This document shows positions 33,985-43,311 of a DNA stretch of 64,000 nt, piece by piece. This DNA comes from Acidihalobacter prosperus (GTDB lineage: Bacteria > Pseudomonadota > Gammaproteobacteria > DSM-5130 > Acidihalobacteraceae). Each line of letters starts with the position of its first letter. The first letter of the stretch is position 1. The DNA lies in assembly GCF_000754095.2 (NCBI RefSeq), contig NZ_JQSG02000006.1:356637-420636 (forward strand), given 5' to 3'. The position numbers and the translations under genes are program-made. The notes below the pieces were generated by a model. The model had not been told where the DNA came from and made no database searches. It worked only from the letters and a program-made list of their open reading frames with translations.

Positions 33985-34799
33985 ACGCGCCTACCCGCGG
34001 CGCCGTCGCCACGCCCTCCCCGGTGGCCGCCATCTGGCGTCACCGCAGCGGCGAGGGGCTGGCATCCGACCTCGACACGCTGGCCGAGGAGTCACCGCTG
34101 GAGATCCGCTACGGCGACGCCGAAAGCGAGCGCGTGGTCACCATGCGCACCCCCGGCGCCGATACGCTGCTCGCAGTCGGACTGCTGCTCGACATGGGGC
34201 TGCTGGACGGGCCGGACGACCTGCTGGCGGTGCGCCAGGAGGGCGCCAACCGCATCCGCGTGCGTCTGCGCACGCACAGAGCGCCACCGCCCGTGCGCAA
34301 GACCGCAGTGACCAGCGCCTGCGGCGTGTGCGGGGATTCGCGGCTCGAACTCGACCGACTGCTCGCCTGCCCGCCGCTCGACGAGGGTCCCGAGGTGCCG
34401 GTCGCGCGCATCCTGGAGCTGCCCGAGCGCCTGCGCGCCGCCCAGGCGATGTTCTCGCGCTCGGGCGGGCTGCACGCGGCCGCGCTGTTCACGCTCGACG
34501 GTCGGCTGTTACGACTGGAGGAGGATGTCGGCCGGCACAATGCGGTCGACAAGGTGATCGGCTGGGCCTGCCTGGAGCGGCGCCTGCCGCTGCAACGACA
34601 GCTGCTGATGGTCAGCGGACGCACCAGCTACGAGATCGTGAAGAAGTGCATCCGCGCGCGCCTGCCCCTGCTCGCCGCCGTTTCGGCGCCGAGCAGCCTC
34701 GCGGTGGAACTGGCGGACGCGTCGGGAATGACGCTGATCGGCTTCCTGCGCCCGCCGCGCTTCAACGTCTACGCGGGCGAGGCGCGCCTGCGCGGCTAG
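33981..34799 (+). CDS. fdhD: FdhD sulfur carrier for formate dehydrogenase maturation
   Basis: 272 residues from the ATG at 33981, overlapping the DUF1641 stop. The sulfur-transfer motif CGVCG is intact (SACGVCGDS near residue 115), as are the GGLHAAALF and VGRHNAVDKVIG segments of the family. FdhD passes sulfur from IscS to the Mo-bisPGD cofactor so that formate-dehydrogenase-type enzymes become active. Its linkage here supports the adjacent large protein being a sulfurated molybdoenzyme. It ends 4 bp inside gpmI, which is convergent. Confidence 0.92.
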   Translation: MNAPTRGAVATPSPVAAIWRHRSGEGLASDLDTLAEESPLEIRYGDAESERVVTMRTPGADTLLAVGLLLDMGLLDGPDDLLAVRQEGANRIRVRLRTHRAPPPVRKTAVTSACGVCGDSRLELDRLLACPPLDEGPEVPVARILELPERLRAAQAMFSRSGGLHAAALFTLDGRLLRLEEDVGRHNAVDKVIGWACLERRLPLQRQLLMVSGRTSYEIVKKCIRARLPLLAAVSAPSSLAVELADASGMTLIGFLRPPRFNVYAGEARLRG

Positions 34800-36346
34800 G
34801 CCGAGGCCGCGCCGCCCTCGAGCAGCAGGCTGTGGCCGGTCATCTCGGCCGGCTGGTCGAGGCCCATCAGCTGCAGCAGGGTCGGCGCAATGCCGCTCAG
34901 GCCGCCGCCGGTGGCGAGACGCCAGGCGCCTTCGTCGATCAGCAGCAGCGGCACCGGATAGGTGGTGTGCTGCGTGTGCGGCTCGCCGGTGACCGGATCG
35001 ACCATCTCGTCGCAGTTGCCGTGATCGGCGGTCAGCAGCACCGAATAGCCCTGCTCGACCGCCGCGTCGAGCACCCGACCGACCTCGCGGTCCAGCGTTT
35101 CCACCGCGCGGATCACCGCCTCGCGCACGGCGGTATGCCCCACCATGTCGCCGTTGGCGAAATTCACCACGATGAAGTCGTACTGGCTGCTCTCCAGCGC
35201 CTTGACCACCTCGTCGGCGACCGCCGCTGCGCTCATTTCCGGCTGCAGGTCGTAGGTCGCCACCTTCGGCGAAGGCACCACCACGCGATCCTCGCCCGGG
35301 AAGGGCGTCTCGCCGCCGCCGTTGAAGAAGAAGGTCACGTGCGCGTACTTTTCGGTCTCGGCGCAATGGAACTGGCGGTAACCGCCCTCGCTCAGCACCT
35401 TGGCGAGGCAGGTGGTGGGACGTTCAGGGGCAAAGGCCACCGGAAAACCGTAACGCGGGTCGTATTCGGTCAACGTGGTTACCGTCACCGGGCTGAAGTC
35501 GCCGCGTGCGAAACCATCGAAATCGTCCAGCGCGAGGGCGGCTGCAAGTTGGCGTGGACGGTCGTTGCGGAAGTTGAAGAACACCACCTGATCGCCGCCG
35601 CGGATGGGTTCGCCGCCGGCGACGATGCGAGGCTTGATGAATTCGTCGGTCTGGCCGTCCGCGTGGGCCGCCGCGATACCGCTCCCGGCATCCTCGCAGG
35701 CCACGCCTTCCGCGTGCACCAGCGCGCGCCAGGCGAGTTCCGTGCGGTCCCAGCGATGGTCGCGGTCCATGGCGAAATAGCGGCCGATGACCGTGGCGAT
35801 GCGGCCGTTAGCCGTCGCGAGCTTTTGCTCCAGCGCGGGCAGGAAGCCAAGCGAGGATTTGGGCGGCGTGTCGCGGCCGTCGGTGACCATATGCACCACC
35901 GGCACAACGCCGGCTTCACCGCACAGGCCGATCAGCGCTTCCAGATGCCTGACATGGCTATGCACGCCGCCATCGGATACCAGGCCCAGCAGGTGTAGCG
36001 GCCGATCGGCCTTGCGCGCAGCCTCCACGGCCTGTCTCAGGGCCGGGTTGGCCTGGAACTGGCCGTCGGCGATGGCGTCGTCGATGCGCACGAGATCCTG
36101 GCGCACGATCATGCCCGAGCCCAGCGCCAGATGGCCCACCTCGGAATTGCCCATCTGTCCGTCCGGCAAGCCCACCGCTCGCCCGGAGGCCTCCAATGCC
36201 GTGTGCGGGTAATGCGAGAAATAGGCATCGAGGCGCGGCGTATGCGCCTCGCAGACGGCGTTGTTTTCCTTGGAAGGATTGAGGCCGAAACCGTCGAGAA
36301 TCACCAGGAGCGCCCGTCGGCGCGGCACTGTGCGCGTTTGCGTCAT
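34796..36346 (-). CDS. gpmI: 2,3-bisphosphoglycerate-independent phosphoglycerate mutase
   Basis: 516 residues, family length. Alkaline-phosphatase-like core with LDGFG at the N-terminus (metal Asp), the phosphoserine nucleophile in GQMGNSEVGH near residue 66, RDTPPKS, and the metal sites VVNFANGDMVGHT and LTADHGNCDEM. Interconverts 3- and 2-phosphoglycerate in glycolysis and gluconeogenesis using two Mn ions. The genomic place, alone and convergent with fdhD, gives no further information. Start ATG at 36346 precedes MTQTRTVPRRR. Confidence 0.95.
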   Translation of the reverse strand: MTQTRTVPRRRALLVILDGFGLNPSKENNAVCEAHTPRLDAYFSHYPHTALEASGRAVGLPDGQMGNSEVGHLALGSGMIVRQDLVRIDDAIADGQFQANPALRQAVEAARKADRPLHLLGLVSDGGVHSHVRHLEALIGLCGEAGVVPVVHMVTDGRDTPPKSSLGFLPALEQKLATANGRIATVIGRYFAMDRDHRWDRTELAWRALVHAEGVACEDAGSGIAAAHADGQTDEFIKPRIVAGGEPIRGGDQVVFFNFRNDRPRQLAAALALDDFDGFARGDFSPVTVTTLTEYDPRYGFPVAFAPERPTTCLAKVLSEGGYRQFHCAETEKYAHVTFFFNGGGETPFPGEDRVVVPSPKVATYDLQPEMSAAAVADEVVKALESSQYDFIVVNFANGDMVGHTAVREAVIRAVETLDREVGRVLDAAVEQGYSVLLTADHGNCDEMVDPVTGEPHTQHTTYPVPLLLIDEGAWRLATGGGLSGIAPTLLQLMGLDQPAEMTGHSLLLEGGAASA

Positions 36347-36405
36347 GATCGTCTCTGGACTATGGCGGTAGGGCCGGCGATTTTATCAGGATCGGCCGAG
36401 CGCGT

Positions 36406-36421
36406 CCCCGCGGGAGCGGGG
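36406..36421 (-). terminator. Short GC-rich hairpin after tatC
   Basis: CCCCGC and GCGGGG around a GGGA loop, 5 nt beyond the tatC stop and 60 nt before the gpmI start. There is no U-tract, so it is at most a weak or Rho-assisted terminator. Confidence 0.3.
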
Positions 36422-36425
36422 CGAC

Positions 36426-37430
36426 TCAGGGCCGGCGCTCATCGTCAGGCGCACCGGATGCATCCTTAGACTCGTCGCCGGCATGGTCTTTTCCGGCCTG
36501 CTGATGGGTGCGTTCGTCCGCTTCCGCCTCGTCCAGCGCGCGATCCATGGCCTCGGCATCCATGGGTGCCGGATAGGCGGTGGTCTCGTCCTCGTCTGCC
36601 TCGTATTCATCGGCCCCGGCGGCTTCGCGCGCCGCCTTGCGCCGCACCACCAGACGCGAAACCAACAGCCCGACCTCGAACAGCAGCAGCAGCGGAATGG
36701 CCAGCGACACCTGCGACATCACATCCGGCGGGGTCAACAGCATGCCGATGACGAAGGCCGCGACGATGATGTAGGGACGCGCGCCGGCCAGCTTTTCCGG
36801 CGTGACCACGCCCATCGCGGTCAGCAATACAATGGCGACGGGCACCTCGAAGGCAGCGCCGAACGCGAGGAACATGTTGGACACGAAGCCCAGATACGCA
36901 CCGATGTCGGTCATCATCTTCACGTCGGCCGGCGTGGTCTTGGCGAAGAAATGGAACATCATCGGAAACACGATGAAATATGCGAAAGCCATTCCCGTAT
37001 AGAACAGCAGCGTGCTCGACACGAGCAGCGGTACCGCCATGCGTTTTTCGTGGCGGTACAGCCCGGGCGCCACGAAGGCCCAGATCTGGTACAACAGGAA
37101 AGGAATGGCGATCACCACCGCCACCAGCAGGGTCAGCTTGAAAGGCACGATGAAGGGCGCGGCCACGTCGATCGCGATCATGCTGCTGCCCTTGGGCAGC
37201 TGAGCCACCAGCGGCACCGCCAGCCAGCTGTAGATCTGGTCTGAAAAGGGACTCAGCCCGATGAACAGGGCGAGGACGGCGATGATCGAGCGCAGCAGCC
37301 GCGTGCGCAGCTCGATCAGATGCGACATCAGGCTGCTCAGCCCGCTGGCCTCCGCGCCCTCCTGGGCTGCGCCGTCGATGGGGGGCTCTTCCGGGGACTC
37401 CGGCGCTTCCTTATTCCGATTTTCTGCCAT
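36426..37430 (-). CDS. tatC: Sec-independent translocase TatC
   Basis: 334 residues from the ATG at 37430, which lies inside the end of tatB (20-bp overlap). Six transmembrane helices and the conserved HLIELRTRLLRSI opening, then LYRHEKRM, mark TatC, the receptor for twin-arginine signal peptides. It is longer than the usual about 250: a 30-residue Glu/Pro-rich N-terminal extension and an acidic C-terminal tail of about 75 residues (DEYEADEDETT and more). The tail should be cytoplasmic and disordered. tatA-tatB-tatC follow the his genes, as often in gammaproteobacteria. Confidence 0.94.
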   Translation of the reverse strand: MAENRNKEAPESPEEPPIDGAAQEGAEASGLSSLMSHLIELRTRLLRSIIAVLALFIGLSPFSDQIYSWLAVPLVAQLPKGSSMIAIDVAAPFIVPFKLTLLVAVVIAIPFLLYQIWAFVAPGLYRHEKRMAVPLLVSSTLLFYTGMAFAYFIVFPMMFHFFAKTTPADVKMMTDIGAYLGFVSNMFLAFGAAFEVPVAIVLLTAMGVVTPEKLAGARPYIIVAAFVIGMLLTPPDVMSQVSLAIPLLLLFEVGLLVSRLVVRRKAAREAAGADEYEADEDETTAYPAPMDAEAMDRALDEAEADERTHQQAGKDHAGDESKDASGAPDDERRP

Positions 37431-37905
37431 GCGTCGTCTTGTCCGCGGGCGCGGGTTCGGGGTGGGCCGCCGGGTTCGGTTGCGTACCCGGTTCCACGGG
37501 CGCTGAGGCGACGGGCTCGGGCCGCGATGCGCCATGCGGGTGATCGTCCGGCGTCTTCGCGGGGGCGCCCTCGCCGTCCGCACGCGTCGGTTCCGCTGGC
37601 AAAGCGCCGGCCTGACGCACGTTCTCGGCGATATCGTCCACTTCGCCGCGCATCTGCTCGCGGGTGTCCTGCAGCATGTCGCGCAGTTCGCGGATCTCGT
37701 CTTCCTGGCGGCTCAGCATGCTGCGCAGCTCGTCGGCATTGAGCTCTCGCTCGATCTCGGCACGCACGGTGGTCGCATAGCGTCGAAAACGTCCGACCCA
37801 GTAGCCGATCTTGCGCACCAGCCCGGGCAGACGCTCGGGCCCCACCACAACGAGGGCCACGATCATGATGAGCATCAGCTCGGAGAATCCCGAGTCGAAC
37901 ATCAA
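37411..37905 (-). CDS. tatB: Sec-independent translocase TatB
   Basis: 164 residues. N-terminal membrane helix (ELMLIMIVALVVVGPERLP) with the family Gly-Pro hinge, then an amphipathic helix and a long charged, Pro-rich tail. TatB forms the substrate-receptor complex with TatC. Either of two adjacent ATGs (37905, 37902) could start it. tatC overlaps its last codons. Confidence 0.92.
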   Translation of the reverse strand: MMFDSGFSELMLIMIVALVVVGPERLPGLVRKIGYWVGRFRRYATTVRAEIERELNADELRSMLSRQEDEIRELRDMLQDTREQMRGEVDDIAENVRQAGALPAEPTRADGEGAPAKTPDDHPHGASRPEPVASAPVEPGTQPNPAAHPEPAPADKTTHGRKSE

Positions 37906-37947
37906 GCCTCCGTGGGTCTCAGGCCGGCGATCGCGGCGCGACCGGGA

Positions 37948-38205
37948 TCAGACCTTGTCCTTGTCCTTCTCGGCATGCTGCTCGCTCTTGGCGTCGAACA
38001 CGCGGCCGGACTCTTCGTCCTGCTTGATGCGCGCGGCGGGTTCGGCCGGCTTGTCGCCCTCGGCCTCGCCTTCCTGCATGGATTTCTTGAAGTTCTTCAC
38101 CGCGGAACCCAGATCGCCGCCGACATTGCGCAGCTTCTTGGTCCCGAACACCAGCACCACCACCAGCAGCAGCACCAGCCACTCATAACCACCCGGAATC
38201 AACAT
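37948..38205 (-). CDS. tatA: Sec-independent translocase TatA
   Basis: 85 residues from the ATG at 38205, with GGGAG 7 nt upstream; an in-frame ATG at 38223 is less likely. Membrane helix [21 protein letters not shown] with the FGxKKL hinge, then the amphipathic helix AVKNFKKSM. Oligomerises to form the protein-conducting path for folded Tat substrates. It heads the tat genes 113 nt downstream of hisE. Confidence 0.93.
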   Translation of the reverse strand: MLIPGGYEWLVLLLVVVLVFGTKKLRNVGGDLGSAVKNFKKSMQEGEAEGDKPAEPAARIKQDEESGRVFDAKSEQHAEKDKDKV

Positions 38206-38318
38206 ATCGGTTCTCCCGCTCATTGGACCCGCGTTGCGTTCGCGGTGTCCTTGTCCGTTCCCGGCCGGATCGCCCGCAGGCCGGTCCGGCAGACTAACAC
38301 GAAGCGCGGCGTGGGCGT

Positions 38319-38639
38319 TCAGGCCCCGCGCCGCGCCTTTTCAACCAGGCCGGAGGTTCCCATCCGGCGCGCCAGTTCGCGCAGCACGTCGTCGGGCCCG
38401 AGCCCCTGATGCGCCAGCAGCACCAACGTGTGAAACCACAGGTCGGCCACCTCGTAAACCAGCTTGTCCGCCTCGCCGTCCTTGGCCGCCATGACGGTTT
38501 CGGTGGCCTCTTCGCCCACCTTCTTGAGAATGGCGTCCAGCCCCTTGGCATACAAGCCCGCCACGTAGGAGCTGTCCGGCTCGGCCTGCTTGCGCGCCTC
38601 CAGCATCCGCGCCAGCGCGCCCAGTATCTCCTCGCTCAT
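38319..38639 (-). CDS. hisE: Phosphoribosyl-ATP pyrophosphatase
   Basis: 106 residues. The all-alpha MazG-like fold with [16 protein letters not shown] (metal-binding EExxE) and [13 protein letters not shown] near residue 65 is diagnostic. Second step of histidine synthesis, releasing pyrophosphate from PR-ATP. The ATG at 38639 overlaps the hisI stop by 4 bp; the longer frame to 38924 lies within hisI and is not used. hisE and hisI are separate genes here rather than fused. Confidence 0.95.
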   Translation of the reverse strand: MSEEILGALARMLEARKQAEPDSSYVAGLYAKGLDAILKKVGEEATETVMAAKDGEADKLVYEVADLWFHTLVLLAHQGLGPDDVLRELARRMGTSGLVEKARRGA

Positions 38640-39040
38640 CCGTAGATATCCTCCGGCGACTTGAGCACCGGGTCCGCCGGCTCCCAGCGGCCGTCTCGCA
38701 GCACGCTGTAGAAGCAGCTCTGGCGACCGGTATGGCAGGCGATGCCGCCCAGTTGCTCGACCTGCAGCAGGATCACGTCGCCGTCGCAGTCCAGACGCAG
38801 CTCGCGCACACGCTGCACATGCCCCGAGGACTCGCCCTTGCGCCACAGCCGGCCGCGCGAACGCGACCAGTAAACCGCCTCGCCGGTTGCCGCCGTTAGC
38901 GCCAGCGATTCGCGATTCATCCACGCGAACATGAGCACCCGACCGCTTCCCGCATCCTGGGCAATGACGGGCACCAGGCCTTCGCTATTCCACCGTATGT
39001 CGTCCAGCCACTGAGGTGACGGCGCCTGCGTCGTATTCAT
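38636..39040 (-). CDS. hisI: Phosphoribosyl-AMP cyclohydrolase
   Basis: 134 residues. Metal and substrate motifs are clear: [42 protein letters not shown], and Cys residues [13 protein letters not shown] that bind zinc. Third step of histidine synthesis, opening the adenine ring of PR-AMP. It is followed with overlap by hisE and preceded at 48 nt by hisF. Confidence 0.95.
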   Translation of the reverse strand: MNTTQAPSPQWLDDIRWNSEGLVPVIAQDAGSGRVLMFAWMNRESLALTAATGEAVYWSRSRGRLWRKGESSGHVQRVRELRLDCDGDVILLQVEQLGGIACHTGRQSCFYSVLRDGRWEPADPVLKSPEDIYG

Positions 39041-39087
39041 GGCCGGAATTGTACCCGCTTAAGCGCCCCGAGCGCGCAGGAAAGTAT

Positions 39088-39861
39088 TCACCAGCGGACC
39101 TCGATGCCTTCGGCGGCCAGCCGCTCCTTGGCCTCGCCGACCGTATGTTCGCCGAAGTGGAAGATACTCGCCGCGAGCACCGCATCCGCGCGGCCCCGGG
39201 TGATGCCCTCGGCCAGATGATCGAGGTTGCCCACGCCGCCGGAGGCGATCAGCGGCACCGGCACGGCCTCGCTGACCGTGCGCATCAGTTCGAGGTCGAA
39301 ACCCTCGCGGGTGCCGTCGCGATCCATGCTGGTCACCAGCAGTTCGCCGGCCCCGTACTCGGCCATGCGCACCGCCCATTCGATGGCGTCGATGCCGGTC
39401 GGCCGCCGCCCGCCGTGGGTGAAGATTTCCCAGCGCAGCGGTTCGCCGGGCGCGCTGACACGCTTGGCATCGATGGCCACCACGATGCACTGGTTGCCGA
39501 AGCGCTCGGCGGCCTCGCGCACGAATTCGGGCCGCGCCACCGCGGCCGAGTTGATCGCCACCTTGTCGGCCCCGGCATTGAGGATGCGACGGATGTCCTC
39601 CAGGGTGCGGATACCGCCGCCGACGGTCAGGGGAATAAAGACCTGCGCGGCCACGGCCTCGACCACGTGGGCCATGGTCTCGCGCTCGTCGCTGCTGGCG
39701 GTGATGTCGAGGAAGGTGATCTCGTCGGCGCCCTGCTCGCCGTAGCGGCGCGCAACCTCCACCGGGTCGCCGGCGTCGCGGATGTCGACGAAGCGCACGC
39801 CCTTGACCACGCGGCCGTTGTCGACGTCGAGGCAGGGAATGATGCGCTTGGCGAGCGGCAT
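39088..39861 (-). CDS. hisF: Imidazole glycerol phosphate synthase cyclase subunit
   Basis: 257 residues from [21 protein letters not shown], the usual length. (beta-alpha)8 barrel with catalytic Asp in CLDVDNG and the second Asp in [13 protein letters not shown], and phosphate loops [10 protein letters not shown] and [10 protein letters not shown]. Uses ammonia from HisH to make imidazole glycerol phosphate and AICAR. It lies 4 nt after hisA. Confidence 0.96.
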   Translation of the reverse strand: MPLAKRIIPCLDVDNGRVVKGVRFVDIRDAGDPVEVARRYGEQGADEITFLDITASSDERETMAHVVEAVAAQVFIPLTVGGGIRTLEDIRRILNAGADKVAINSAAVARPEFVREAAERFGNQCIVVAIDAKRVSAPGEPLRWEIFTHGGRRPTGIDAIEWAVRMAEYGAGELLVTSMDRDGTREGFDLELMRTVSEAVPVPLIASGGVGNLDHLAEGITRGRADAVLAASIFHFGEHTVGEAKERLAAEGIEVRW

Positions 39862-39865
39862 GGCT

Positions 39866-40609
39866 TCAGTCCGCGGACGCGAGTTCGTCGGCGCGCTTCT
39901 GCGCCGCGGCGAAGTCCAGCGTGCCCTCGTACAGCGCACGGCCGATGATCACGCCGCTGACGCCCTCGTCCTCCACCGCGCACAGGGCCTCGATGTCGTC
40001 CATGTTGTTGACGCCGCCGGAGGCGATCACCGGGATGTGCACCGACTGCGCCAGCCGCGTGGTCGCCTCGACGTTGACACCGCTGAGCATGCCGTCGCGA
40101 TTGATGTCGGTGTACACGATGGCGGCCACGCCGTCCTGCTCGAAATGCTGGGCCAGGTCGATGACGTCGTGGTTGGACAGCTTCGACCAGCCGTCGACCG
40201 CGACGCGCCCATCCTTGGCGTCCAGCCCGACGATGATGTGCTGCGGAAACTCCAGGCAGAGGTCGTTGACGAAATGCGGCGCGCTCACCGCCTTGGTACC
40301 GATGATGACGTAGCTGACGCCGGCATCGAGATAGGCCTGCACCGTGTCCGCGTCTCGAACCCCGCCGCCGACCTGTACCGGCACGTCTGGAAAGGTACGC
40401 GCGATCTGCTCGACGATCGCCGCATTGCGCCGGCCGCCGGCAAAGGCGCCGTCCAGGTCGACCAGATGCAGACGTCGCGCGCCGGCGGCCACCCAACGCT
40501 CGGCCACCGCCAGGGGGTCCTCCGAGAAGACGGTCGCATCGTCCATGCGTCCCTGACGCAGGCGCACGCACTGGCCGTCCTTGAGATCGATCGCCGGTAT
40601 CAACAGCAT
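39866..40609 (-). CDS. hisA: ProFAR isomerase
   Basis: 247 residues. Barrel enzyme related to HisF: catalytic Asp in [14 protein letters not shown], second Asp in [12 protein letters not shown], phosphate loops [10 protein letters not shown] and [11 protein letters not shown]. Performs the Amadori rearrangement that supplies the HisF/HisH substrate. The frame covers the family length exactly. It sits between hisH (46 nt upstream) and hisF. Confidence 0.96.
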   Translation of the reverse strand: MLLIPAIDLKDGQCVRLRQGRMDDATVFSEDPLAVAERWVAAGARRLHLVDLDGAFAGGRRNAAIVEQIARTFPDVPVQVGGGVRDADTVQAYLDAGVSYVIIGTKAVSAPHFVNDLCLEFPQHIIVGLDAKDGRVAVDGWSKLSNHDVIDLAQHFEQDGVAAIVYTDINRDGMLSGVNVEATTRLAQSVHIPVIASGGVNNMDDIEALCAVEDEGVSGVIIGRALYEGTLDFAAAQKRADELASAD

Positions 40610-40655
40610 GAACCCCTACCTCCCGTCATCGTTGCAATATGCCGGCCGGCACCGC

Positions 40656-41309
40656 CTAGGCGGGCTCGCCGTCCCAGCGCGCGAAATTGTGCAGCAGTTG
40701 CAGCCCCGCCCGGTCGCTCTTCTCCGGGTGGCACTGGATGGCGAAGACGTTGTCACGGCCCAGCGCGGCACAGAAATCGATGCCGTAGCCGGCCGTGCCC
40801 GTTACCAGGCGCGCATCCGCCGGCGCGGCATAATAGCTATGCACGAAGTAAAAGCGCGCGCGATCTGGAATGCCCTGCCACAGCGGATGAGGACGCGACT
40901 GTTGCAGCTCGTTCCAGCCCATGTGCGGAATCTTCAGGCGCTCGCCGCCGTGGGGGTCGCGCGGCGAGACGCCGAAATAGCGCACCGTGCCGGGATACAG
41001 CCCGAGCAGCGGTATACCGCCGTTTTCCTCGCTGTTTTCGAGCAGCACCTGCATGCCCATGCAGATACCGATGAACGGACGATTGGCGGCCGCCTCGAGC
41101 ACCGCGTCGACGAGACCATGACCGACGATCTCGCGCATGCAGTCCCGCGCTGCCCCCTGACCGGGAAACACCACGCGGTCCGCTGCTCGCACGGCCTCCG
41201 GCGAGGAGGTGACGACCACGCGGTCGCCTGCCGGCACCACGCGCAGCAGCGCATTGGCAACCGAGCGCAGGTTACCCATGCCGTAATCGATCACTGCCAG
41301 GACGGCCAT
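40656..41309 (-). CDS. hisH: Imidazole glycerol phosphate synthase glutaminase subunit
   Basis: 217 residues. Class I glutamine amidotransferase: oxyanion segment VFPGQGAARDCM, nucleophile Cys in GICMGMQVLLE, and catalytic His and Glu in AIQCHPEKSDRAG near the C-terminus. Delivers ammonia to HisF. It is 35 nt downstream of hisB in the same run of genes. Confidence 0.95.
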   Translation of the reverse strand: MAVLAVIDYGMGNLRSVANALLRVVPAGDRVVVTSSPEAVRAADRVVFPGQGAARDCMREIVGHGLVDAVLEAAANRPFIGICMGMQVLLENSEENGGIPLLGLYPGTVRYFGVSPRDPHGGERLKIPHMGWNELQQSRPHPLWQGIPDRARFYFVHSYYAAPADARLVTGTAGYGIDFCAALGRDNVFAIQCHPEKSDRAGLQLLHNFARWDGEPA

Positions 41310-41344
41310 ATGCTTTGTGAACCGGTCTTGAGTTCGTGGATGTC

Positions 41345-41938
41345 TTAGAGCGCGCCCTTGGTCGAAGGCAGCGTCCCTGCGGCGCGGGGATCCGGCTCGA
41401 CGGCCATGCGCAAGGCCCGACCCAGGGCCTTGAACACGGTTTCGGCGATATGGTGCGCATTGCGCCCGCGCAGGTTGTCCACCTGCAGCGTGATCGCGGC
41501 ATGATTGACGAAGCCCTGCAGGAATTCATGGATCAGATCGACATCGAAATCGCCGATGCGCGCGCGCCGGTAATCGACTTCGTGCGTCAGCCCCGGGCGC
41601 CCGGAACAATCGACCACTACGCGCGAGAGGGCTTCATCCAGCGGCACATAGGCATGCCCGTAGCGACGGATGCCGCGCTTGTCGCCCAGCGCCCGCGCGA
41701 AGGCCTGACCCAGGGTGATGCCGACATCCTCGACGGTGTGGTGGGCGTCGATCTCGAGATCGCCCTCGGCCTGCACGTCGAGATCGATCAAGCCATGCCG
41801 GCCGACCTGGTCGAGCATGTGATCGAAAAAGGGCACGCCGGTTCCGAGCCGCGTCTGGCCCGTACCATCGAGATCGATCCGGACACTGATCCGGGTCTCC
41901 AGGGTCTTGCGTTGAACCTCAGCTGTGCGTCGTTCCAT
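41345..41938 (-). CDS. hisB: Imidazoleglycerol-phosphate dehydratase (monofunctional)
   Basis: 197 residues from the ATG at 41938 ([12 protein letters not shown]); monofunctional, lacking the phosphatase domain of the enterobacterial fusion. Metal-binding repeats [14 protein letters not shown] and [14 protein letters not shown] and the [11 protein letters not shown] motif are intact. First gene of the hisBHAFIE-tat run; hisG, hisD and hisC are not in the window. Divergent from fnr across 147 bp. Confidence 0.95.
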   Translation of the reverse strand: MERRTAEVQRKTLETRISVRIDLDGTGQTRLGTGVPFFDHMLDQVGRHGLIDLDVQAEGDLEIDAHHTVEDVGITLGQAFARALGDKRGIRRYGHAYVPLDEALSRVVVDCSGRPGLTHEVDYRRARIGDFDVDLIHEFLQGFVNHAAITLQVDNLRGRNAHHIAETVFKALGRALRMAVEPDPRAAGTLPSTKGAL

Positions 41939-42085
41939 GCTCGTGCCGGCAAGGCGATAAATCGGATTGGAAAGCATACCATATCGAACCCAAAGCCGAA
42001 TCGATCGCCGTCAAAGGCGGCTCGATTCGCGAAGCGCCGATTTTTTGTTAAGCTAGCGAGCGCACGGACAAGCCTTGGAGGCTAT

Positions 42086-42844
42086 GTGGACTCGCCGACC
42101 ACCATCAACATCCACAGCCTGTCCCGCGCCTGCAATGACTGCCAACTGCAGGATCTGTGTCTGCCCCTGGGACTCTCCCGCGGCGACATCGAGCGCCTCG
42201 ATCAGATCGTCAACCGCCGCAAACCCCTACAGCGCGGAGCCAATCTGTTTCGCCAGGGGGACCGGTTCCAGGCGCTGTATGCGGTACGCTCCGGCTCGAT
42301 CAAAAGCTATGCGACCACCAACGGCGGCGAGGAACAGATCAGCGCCTTCCACCTGCCCGGCGAAATCCTGGGCCTCGACGCCATCGGCAACGGCAGCCAC
42401 CCGCAGTCCGCCGTAGCCCTGGAAACCACCAGCATCTGCGAACTGCCTTTCGATCGACTGCACAATCTGGCCCACGAGGTCGACGGCCTGCAGCGCCAGC
42501 TGCTGCGCATCATGAGCCGCGAACTCAATTCCGACGAACAGTTCATGCGCCTGCTCGCCAATCGGAGTGCCGACGAGCGGCTCGCCAGCTTCCTGCTCAA
42601 CCTCGCCTCACGCTTCGAACTGCGCGGCTACTCGGGCCAGGCCTTCAATCTCAGCATGTCGCGTAGCGACATCGGCAATTATCTCGGCCTGGCGGTCGAA
42701 ACCGTCAGCCGGCTGTTCACGCGCTTTCAGCAGGAAGGCCTGGTCGAAGTCAATCGCAAGGCCATCACACTGCTCGACCGCGGACGCCTGTCCGGCCTGT
42801 GCAATCTCGGCACGACCGTCGGCGGATCGGCCGCCGGCGTCTGA
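42086..42844 (+). CDS. fnr: FNR/Anr-type oxygen-sensing transcriptional regulator
   Basis: 252 residues starting at the GTG at 42086, with GGAGG 4 nt upstream; the overlapping ATG at 42084 is in another frame. Cluster cysteines C16, C19, C25 (CNDCQLQDLC) and C118 (SICELPF) match those that hold the oxygen-labile [4Fe-4S] cluster of FNR. Cyclic-nucleotide-like domain, then helix-turn-helix SRSDIGNYLGLAVETVSRLFTR, whose ExxSR contacts suggest TTGAT-N4-ATCAA sites. It would switch genes to anaerobic metabolism. No such box is seen in the window. Confidence 0.95.
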   Translation: MDSPTTINIHSLSRACNDCQLQDLCLPLGLSRGDIERLDQIVNRRKPLQRGANLFRQGDRFQALYAVRSGSIKSYATTNGGEEQISAFHLPGEILGLDAIGNGSHPQSAVALETTSICELPFDRLHNLAHEVDGLQRQLLRIMSRELNSDEQFMRLLANRSADERLASFLLNLASRFELRGYSGQAFNLSMSRSDIGNYLGLAVETVSRLFTRFQQEGLVEVNRKAITLLDRGRLSGLCNLGTTVGGSAAGV

Positions 42845-42864
42845 ACCGGCGCCTCGCCCGGACG

Positions 42865-43311
42865 TCAGTCTGGCGCGACCCGCAACCGGAAGGTCACCGG
42901 GCCCTCGTTGACCAGTGCGACCGCCATCTCCGCTCCGAAACACCCCGCCCCTACCGGCGCGTGCGCCGCACGCGCACGCAGCAGCAGATGTTCGAAGCAG
43001 GCGCGCGCCGCCGCAGGTTCCGCGGCCGGGGTAAAGCTGGGGCGCATGCCCTTGTCCGTATCGGCGGCCAGCGTGAACTGCGGCACCAGCAGCAACCCGC
43101 CGCCGACCGCCTTGAGCCCGAGGCTCATGCGCCCCTGCGCATCCGCGAACACCCGATAACCCAGCAAACGCTCCAGCATGCGCTCGGCCTGCGCGCTGTC
43201 GTCACCCCGCTCGACGCCGACCAGCACCATCAAACCCATGCCGATCTCGCCGATCACTTCGCCGCCGACGCTCACGCTGGCGCGGCTCACGCGCTGCAGC
43301 AACGCGATCAT
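42865..43311 (-). CDS. dtd: D-aminoacyl-tRNA deacylase
   Basis: 148 residues, family length. Starts MIALLQRVSRASVSVGGEV, with the catalytic-pocket motifs LLLVPQFTLAADTDKG (SQxT-like; here PQFTL) and the downstream Gly-cisPro-type VNEGPVTF segment. Removes D-amino acids misloaded on tRNA. The ATG at 43311 overlaps the pip stop by 4 bp. The frame runs on upstream through pip but without support. Confidence 0.94.
   Translation of the reverse strand: MIALLQRVSRASVSVGGEVIGEIGMGLMVLVGVERGDDSAQAERMLERLLGYRVFADAQGRMSLGLKAVGGGLLLVPQFTLAADTDKGMRPSFTPAAEPAAARACFEHLLLRARAAHAPVGAGCFGAEMAVALVNEGPVTFRLRVAPD

Noticed and set aside
42020-42060. Hairpin followed by T-run just upstream of fnr
   Set aside because: Arms are imperfect and no plus-strand gene ends upstream; it more likely belongs to promoter DNA.
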